Shown: piece by piece, positions 6,369 to 9,727 of the stretch
Layout of the letters: each line of letters begins with the position of its first letter
How positions within the stretch are numbered: position 1 is the stretch's first letter
From: Lachnospiraceae bacterium
GTDB lineage: Bacteria; Bacillota; Clostridia; Lachnospirales; Lachnospiraceae
Reading direction: 5' to 3'
Assembly (NCBI GenBank): GCA_009774235.1
Contig: VSNJ01000148.1
Location: 1-9,727 of the forward strand
Length of the DNA stretch: 9,727 nt
Notes under the pieces: model-generated
Told to the model about the DNA's origin: nothing
Databases searched by the model: none
What the model saw: the letters and a program-made list of their open reading frames with translations, nothing else
Made by a program: the position numbers and the translations under genes

Positions 6369-6402
6369 ATACAATTATTATCCATAGACATTGTATAATT
6401 GT
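6369..6402 (+). promoter_or_regulatory. Promoter with operator-like palindrome for the RelA/SpoT fusion gene
   Basis: A perfect -10 box TATAAT (6394-6399) lies 30 bases before the start codon; transcription would begin near 6406. The -35 region (6370-6376) is a poor match (TACAAT-like), which suggests a weak or activator/repressor-controlled promoter. ATACAAT (6369-6375) and ATTGTAT (6390-6396) form an inverted repeat centred about two helical turns apart. ACAATTAT (6371-6378) and ATAATTGT (6395-6402) form a second, overlapping one. This covers both promoter boxes, as a repressor operator would. Confidence 0.6.
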
Positions 6403-6428
6403 AAAAATATTACAAAAAGGAGCTGGAA

Positions 6429-8303
6429 ATGGATAATATAGATAATATTACAAAAGAAGAGCTTGCAACTTTTATTGAACGTGAAATAGATTTTGAAAAA
6501 TTATCTGAACTATGCGGACATATAACTGATGCAATCACAGAAATACTTAATTCATGCGGAATGTATTTCCGTATATTTTCCCGTGTCAAATCACCAGGCT
6601 CAATTGCATCAAAACTTAAACGTGGCAAATATGGCTCTGTGGGTAATCCTAAAAAGATGCAGGACCTTCTTGGGCTGCGTGTAGTATTATACTATTATGA
6701 TGATTTAAGTATATGCAGGGATATTATGGAAAGTACATTCCAGATGGTTGATACATGGTCACGTAACACATTTAATTCTGATGAGTTCAGGGCAACAAAA
6801 ATAAATGGCGTGTTCAGGTTCCCAGCAGAATACTTTAAACTGTATAAAAAGAAACACTGGACACTTCCTATTGATACAACATTTGAAATCCAGTTCCGCA
6901 CTGTATTTTTTGAAGGATGGCATGAAATAGAACATGATATGCGTTATAAAAGCCTGCTTTCTGATGACCAGTTCTGGAAAGGAAGTGAAGAACTGTCACG
7001 CATGCTTAACTGCATACTTGCCAACCTTGAATTAAGTGACTGGACCCTTGTACAGCTTTTCGACCAGCTCTCATACAACCATTATAAAACAGGCAACTGG
7101 GAACTTATGCTGAAAAGCAAATTCAGGATTAAAATTGATGCCTCAGAAAAACTCCATCCAGACATACTAGAGATATTTAATAATAATAAAAAAATTGCCA
7201 AACAATTTTTTAAATGTTCAAGACGTAAACTTATTCGCAGCCTGCTGGCACTTGACCACCCACATGTGGACTATAATCTTATTATAAAACTTCTTAACAG
7301 CCGCATTGTGCATAACCCTGAAATAGAAGAAGCCTGCCAGCATATAGAAACCCAGTTTGATGAACATACCTACCAGAGAACTACTTTTGCACGTCTTGAA
7401 TCAAATATATTATTCCACCTTGAACTCCCTCTTATGCACAAAGAAACACGGTTGTTTAAGTCAGAGTTTAACAGTTCTGCACTTATACTTTACAGATGGG
7501 TACGTTTTAAACTAAACCCTGTATTTGAAGATATGCCAGAGGAAATATCATCATATTATAACAAACTTCCTGGATACAACCTGAAAATAGTATATAAACC
7601 AGAAGAAATGCTATACAGCATGAAGATAAATTACATTGACAGCAAATCCGCAGGCACTATGTGGCATGTACATTCCTCAATAGCTTTACTAGAAGACCAG
7701 AAACTCTACTTTTACCATATGACATCACGTGATATGCCAAGAGGCATGACACAACGTTCTACATTCTGCAAACCATCATTTATAAATGACCTCGCCAATA
7801 AAACTGGTCTTGTTGATATTTACCGTTTAAGTTGTATGGCACAGTTTATTACAAACCAGGAAGAATACAATAAAATAAAAGAATTTATTAAAAACCCTGC
7901 AAGGACACTGCCTATAATAGTTATAATGCAGAGAAACAATGCAAGTGACGGATTTTATACAGAAAACAATTTCAAAGACGGATATGATATGAACACATTT
8001 TACGTAAATGGAACAAGGCTTGCCAAAGTTATCGGAAGTTATTCACATGTATACATGGCCGACCGCTGTTTTTCAGAAAACTTTGCCCAGGATAACAATA
8101 TAGCGCCTGGCGTTTCAGATGGCTGTACATGTATATTCTGGCCTGCAACAAGCAGAAAAGAACCTGAAATATTTACACATGACATGATTTGTGACACACA
8201 ATTTGACTTTAACCGCCTTATTTTCCATGATGAAAACATTCCAGAAAAAGCATTCCGTCATAAACTTGTACAGATAATCAAGGATGATAATGTAAGCCAT
8301 TAA
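6429..8303 (+). CDS. RelA/SpoT nucleotide pyrophosphokinase-domain fusion protein
   Basis: This 624-residue protein begins with a RelA/SpoT synthetase fold (about 25-215). RVKSPGSIASKLKR (52-65) matches the ATP-binding region, DLLGLRVVLYYYDD (79-92) carries the conserved metal-binding Asp D79, and EIQFRT (153-158) carries the catalytic-type Glu E153. The GWHEIEHDMRYK segment (163-174) completes the fold. The acceptor-binding loop GYxSxH is replaced by GVFRFP (127-132). There is no HD hydrolase domain and no TGS/ACT tail of housekeeping Rel. Residues about 215-380 are helical. Residues about 380-600 form a domain I cannot name. AAGGAG lies six bases before ATG. It stands alone on its strand. 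It could make or transfer pyrophosphate to an altered acceptor, as toxic small alarmone synthetases do, or be inactive. The domain call is secure; the role is not. Confidence 0.85.
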   Translation: MDNIDNITKEELATFIEREIDFEKLSELCGHITDAITEILNSCGMYFRIFSRVKSPGSIASKLKRGKYGSVGNPKKMQDLLGLRVVLYYYDDLSICRDIMESTFQMVDTWSRNTFNSDEFRATKINGVFRFPAEYFKLYKKKHWTLPIDTTFEIQFRTVFFEGWHEIEHDMRYKSLLSDDQFWKGSEELSRMLNCILANLELSDWTLVQLFDQLSYNHYKTGNWELMLKSKFRIKIDASEKLHPDILEIFNNNKKIAKQFFKCSRRKLIRSLLALDHPHVDYNLIIKLLNSRIVHNPEIEEACQHIETQFDEHTYQRTTFARLESNILFHLELPLMHKETRLFKSEFNSSALILYRWVRFKLNPVFEDMPEEISSYYNKLPGYNLKIVYKPEEMLYSMKINYIDSKSAGTMWHVHSSIALLEDQKLYFYHMTSRDMPRGMTQRSTFCKPSFINDLANKTGLVDIYRLSCMAQFITNQEEYNKIKEFIKNPARTLPIIVIMQRNNASDGFYTENNFKDGYDMNTFYVNGTRLAKVIGSYSHVYMADRCFSENFAQDNNIAPGVSDGCTCIFWPATSRKEPEIFTHDMICDTQFDFNRLIFHDENIPEKAFRHKLVQIIKDDNVSH

Positions 8304-8308
8304 GAAAC

Positions 8309-9598
8309 TTAACCTAAAACTACTTCTATTTTCTTATGGTGGTTATTCTTATCAGAAGACTTCCTAAGAACTGTTACTGTTATAGTATCGCCTTTATTAT
8401 GTTTCTTTAATATATTATGGAAGACTGACAATGAAAAAACCTCTTCACTGCCAACTTGTGTAATAACATCTGCTACCCTCATTCCCCCTAAATATGCTGG
8501 GGAATCTGGGTATACAGAAGTAATATAGATACCCTCTTCTAATTTATGTGCCAGTGCAGTTTTGGCATCCACGTCGTGGCCTTCTATTCCAAAATATGGG
8601 ATTTCTTCTTCTAACACCATACTATTAATAATGTCAAGTATACTTGATATTCCTATAAACCCTATCCCATTCCTTCCTGTTACCCCTTCACATGGACTTG
8701 TAATAAACCCTATAACCCTTCCTTTAGTATTAAGGACTACACCATTACATCCTTCTGTATACAATATATTTGTTGCAAAAACAGAAACCAGGTTATCTGT
8801 TACAGGCATATCAATATCAGGCTTTATAATATTACCTGTCATTACAGAATATATTATTCCATTTGGCGCACCTGTAACTATTATATTAGAACCTGTTGGA
8901 ATACTCATTGTACTTCCAAACTGAGGAATTACAATTTTCCTTCTCCTCTGGCCACTGACATCCTTTTTAGCAATAATTATTACTGACAGGCCAATATTGC
9001 TGTCACCTGAAAGATATTCCGCATCAACAGTTTCACCATCATCAAATTCAATAGCAACAGCCTCTGGTACAAGAGCACTTTCAGAAGCAAGTATATAATA
9101 ATACCTGCTTGTTTCTTTTATAAACATACCACTTATATCTGCATTGGAACTACTGCTGTACTGGTACCATGCGGACTTTTTATTTTTATTAATAACACGC
9201 ACAAGAGATTCTGAAAAAGCATCACCAATAGATGAGAGTTTTTTGGCCACTCTGTTATGCTCTTCTATTACTGCCATATCACCTTTAGAAACCTCATTGC
9301 TGCTGCCCGTTTCTGGCACATTTGTACTTTCTGGGACAGCAGTAGAAATATAAGACTTTACAGGCGGAATATTTCTGTCTGCTGAAGATGCACTGCTGCC
9401 TAATTTATTATTAACATTCCAGAAAACAATACCTGCAACACCCCCAAATATCACTGCAAACACTACAGATTCCAGAATTTTCCCAAAAAACCTTATTACA
9501 CGTCTTTTTCTTTGTGGACGTATCTGTTCCTTAATAAAATTATATTTTTCCTCTTCATGCTTTTTTGCATTAGTTTCTTTCTTTTTAATTATATACAT
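8309..9598 (-). CDS. Membrane-anchored HtrA-like PDZ protein, probable pseudo-protease
   Basis: This 429-residue protein has a basic cytoplasmic N-terminus (1-40), one membrane segment (about 44-60), a Ser/Thr/Pro-rich linker (65-105), a trypsin-like domain (about 125-325) and a C-terminal PDZ domain (about 335-412) with YITSVYPDSPAYLGGMRVAD. This is HtrA/DegP layout. All three catalytic positions look lost: TNxHV is ASESA (171-175, His to Ser), the DLAV site is GLSV (203-206), and GNSGG is GCNGV (283-287, Ser to Asn). A binding or sensing role at the cell surface is likelier than proteolysis. I chose ATG at 9598 with GGGA nine bases upstream; an in-frame TTG two codons earlier is too close to that site. 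Confidence 0.85.
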   Translation of the reverse strand: MYIIKKKETNAKKHEEEKYNFIKEQIRPQRKRRVIRFFGKILESVVFAVIFGGVAGIVFWNVNNKLGSSASSADRNIPPVKSYISTAVPESTNVPETGSSNEVSKGDMAVIEEHNRVAKKLSSIGDAFSESLVRVINKNKKSAWYQYSSSSNADISGMFIKETSRYYYILASESALVPEAVAIEFDDGETVDAEYLSGDSNIGLSVIIIAKKDVSGQRRRKIVIPQFGSTMSIPTGSNIIVTGAPNGIIYSVMTGNIIKPDIDMPVTDNLVSVFATNILYTEGCNGVVLNTKGRVIGFITSPCEGVTGRNGIGFIGISSILDIINSMVLEEEIPYFGIEGHDVDAKTALAHKLEEGIYITSVYPDSPAYLGGMRVADVITQVGSEEVFSLSVFHNILKKHNKGDTITVTVLRKSSDKNNHHKKIEVVLG

Positions 9599-9624
9599 AA
9601 ACAAACATCCCTTTTACAAACATA

Positions 9625-9671
9625 ATTATAAAATTTATCTAAATATTATTACAAGATATAAGTATTTTCAA
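9625..9671 (-). promoter_or_regulatory. Promoter(s) of the HtrA-like gene
   Basis: On the minus strand, TTGAAA (9666-9671), a 17-base spacer and TAATAT (9643-9648) form a good sigma-A promoter. A second, overlapping set is TTGTAA (9649-9654), an 18-base spacer and TATAAT (9625-9630). Either would give a short leader before the ATG at 9598. Confidence 0.6.
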
Positions 9672-9727
9672 CAAAATATTTAATTAATTTATATTTTTTT
9701 AGTATAAATGTAACATATATATATGAA

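Larger units (their letters stand above)
6098..6428. other. Divergent intergenic region rich in inverted repeats
   Basis: This 331-base region separates the ycxB-like gene (minus) from the RelA/SpoT fusion gene (plus). It holds a small perfect palindrome TAACAT-N5-ATGTTA (6145-6161), a T8 tract on the minus strand (6174-6181), a large imperfect inverted repeat (6198-6333), and a plus-strand promoter with overlapping palindromes (6369-6402). A 63-codon plus-strand frame starting TTG at 6245 has no Shine-Dalgarno and runs through the repeat, so it is not called as a gene. Confidence 0.7.

Noticed and set aside
6245..6436. 63-codon plus-strand frame before the RelA/SpoT fusion
   Set aside because: It starts with TTG, has no ribosome binding site, runs through the inverted repeat and overlaps the better-supported start at 6429.
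1..9727. CRISPR array, insertion sequence or integrase
   Set aside because: No regularly spaced direct repeats, transposase or recombinase motifs are visible in the window.

Overview
This is an AT-rich chromosomal window from a Gram-positive, Clostridia-like bacterium, most likely a member of the Lachnospiraceae. The basis is strong AGGAGG-type ribosome binding sites, sigma-A promoters of the Firmicutes type, serine tRNA genes with no encoded CCA, a YcxB-like protein next to tsaE, and membrane-anchored small proteins typical of that family. The species cannot be told from the sequence.

Layout, left to right. Positions 1-95 hold a consensus minus-strand promoter and a leader typical of an rRNA operon, so the rRNA genes should lie just beyond the left edge. 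Two minus-strand serine tRNA genes follow: GGA anticodon at 207-295, with its own terminator, and UGA anticodon at 470-555, with its own promoter. Positions 778-6097 carry eight minus-strand genes in two blocks. In transcription order the first block is ycxB-like, tsaE, tsaB, rimI, tightly packed with 2-6 base gaps. After a 194-base gap the second block is a small CxxC protein, rnz, a membrane-anchored unknown protein, and tsaD. Together they encode three of the four bacterial proteins needed for the universal t6A modification of tRNA (TsaB, TsaD, TsaE; TsaC is not here), the tRNA 3' processing enzyme RNase Z, and the RimI acetyltransferase. The window is therefore mostly tRNA and ribosome maturation housekeeping.

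The unusual part is at 6098-9598. A 331-base intergenic region holds a large imperfect inverted repeat (about 136 bases across) and a promoter overlapped by an operator-like palindrome. These precede a single plus-strand gene of 624 codons at 6429-8303. Its N-terminal part is a RelA/SpoT nucleotide pyrophosphokinase fold in which the usual Y-x-S-x-H loop is replaced. This is fused to a long helical region and a C-terminal domain I cannot name. It converges, with only five bases between stop codons, on a minus-strand gene for a membrane-anchored HtrA/PDZ protein that appears to have lost its whole protease triad. The RelA/SpoT fusion is the best candidate here for an undescribed system, for example a single-gene toxin or phage-defence effector. 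That role is inference: nothing in the sequence proves it.
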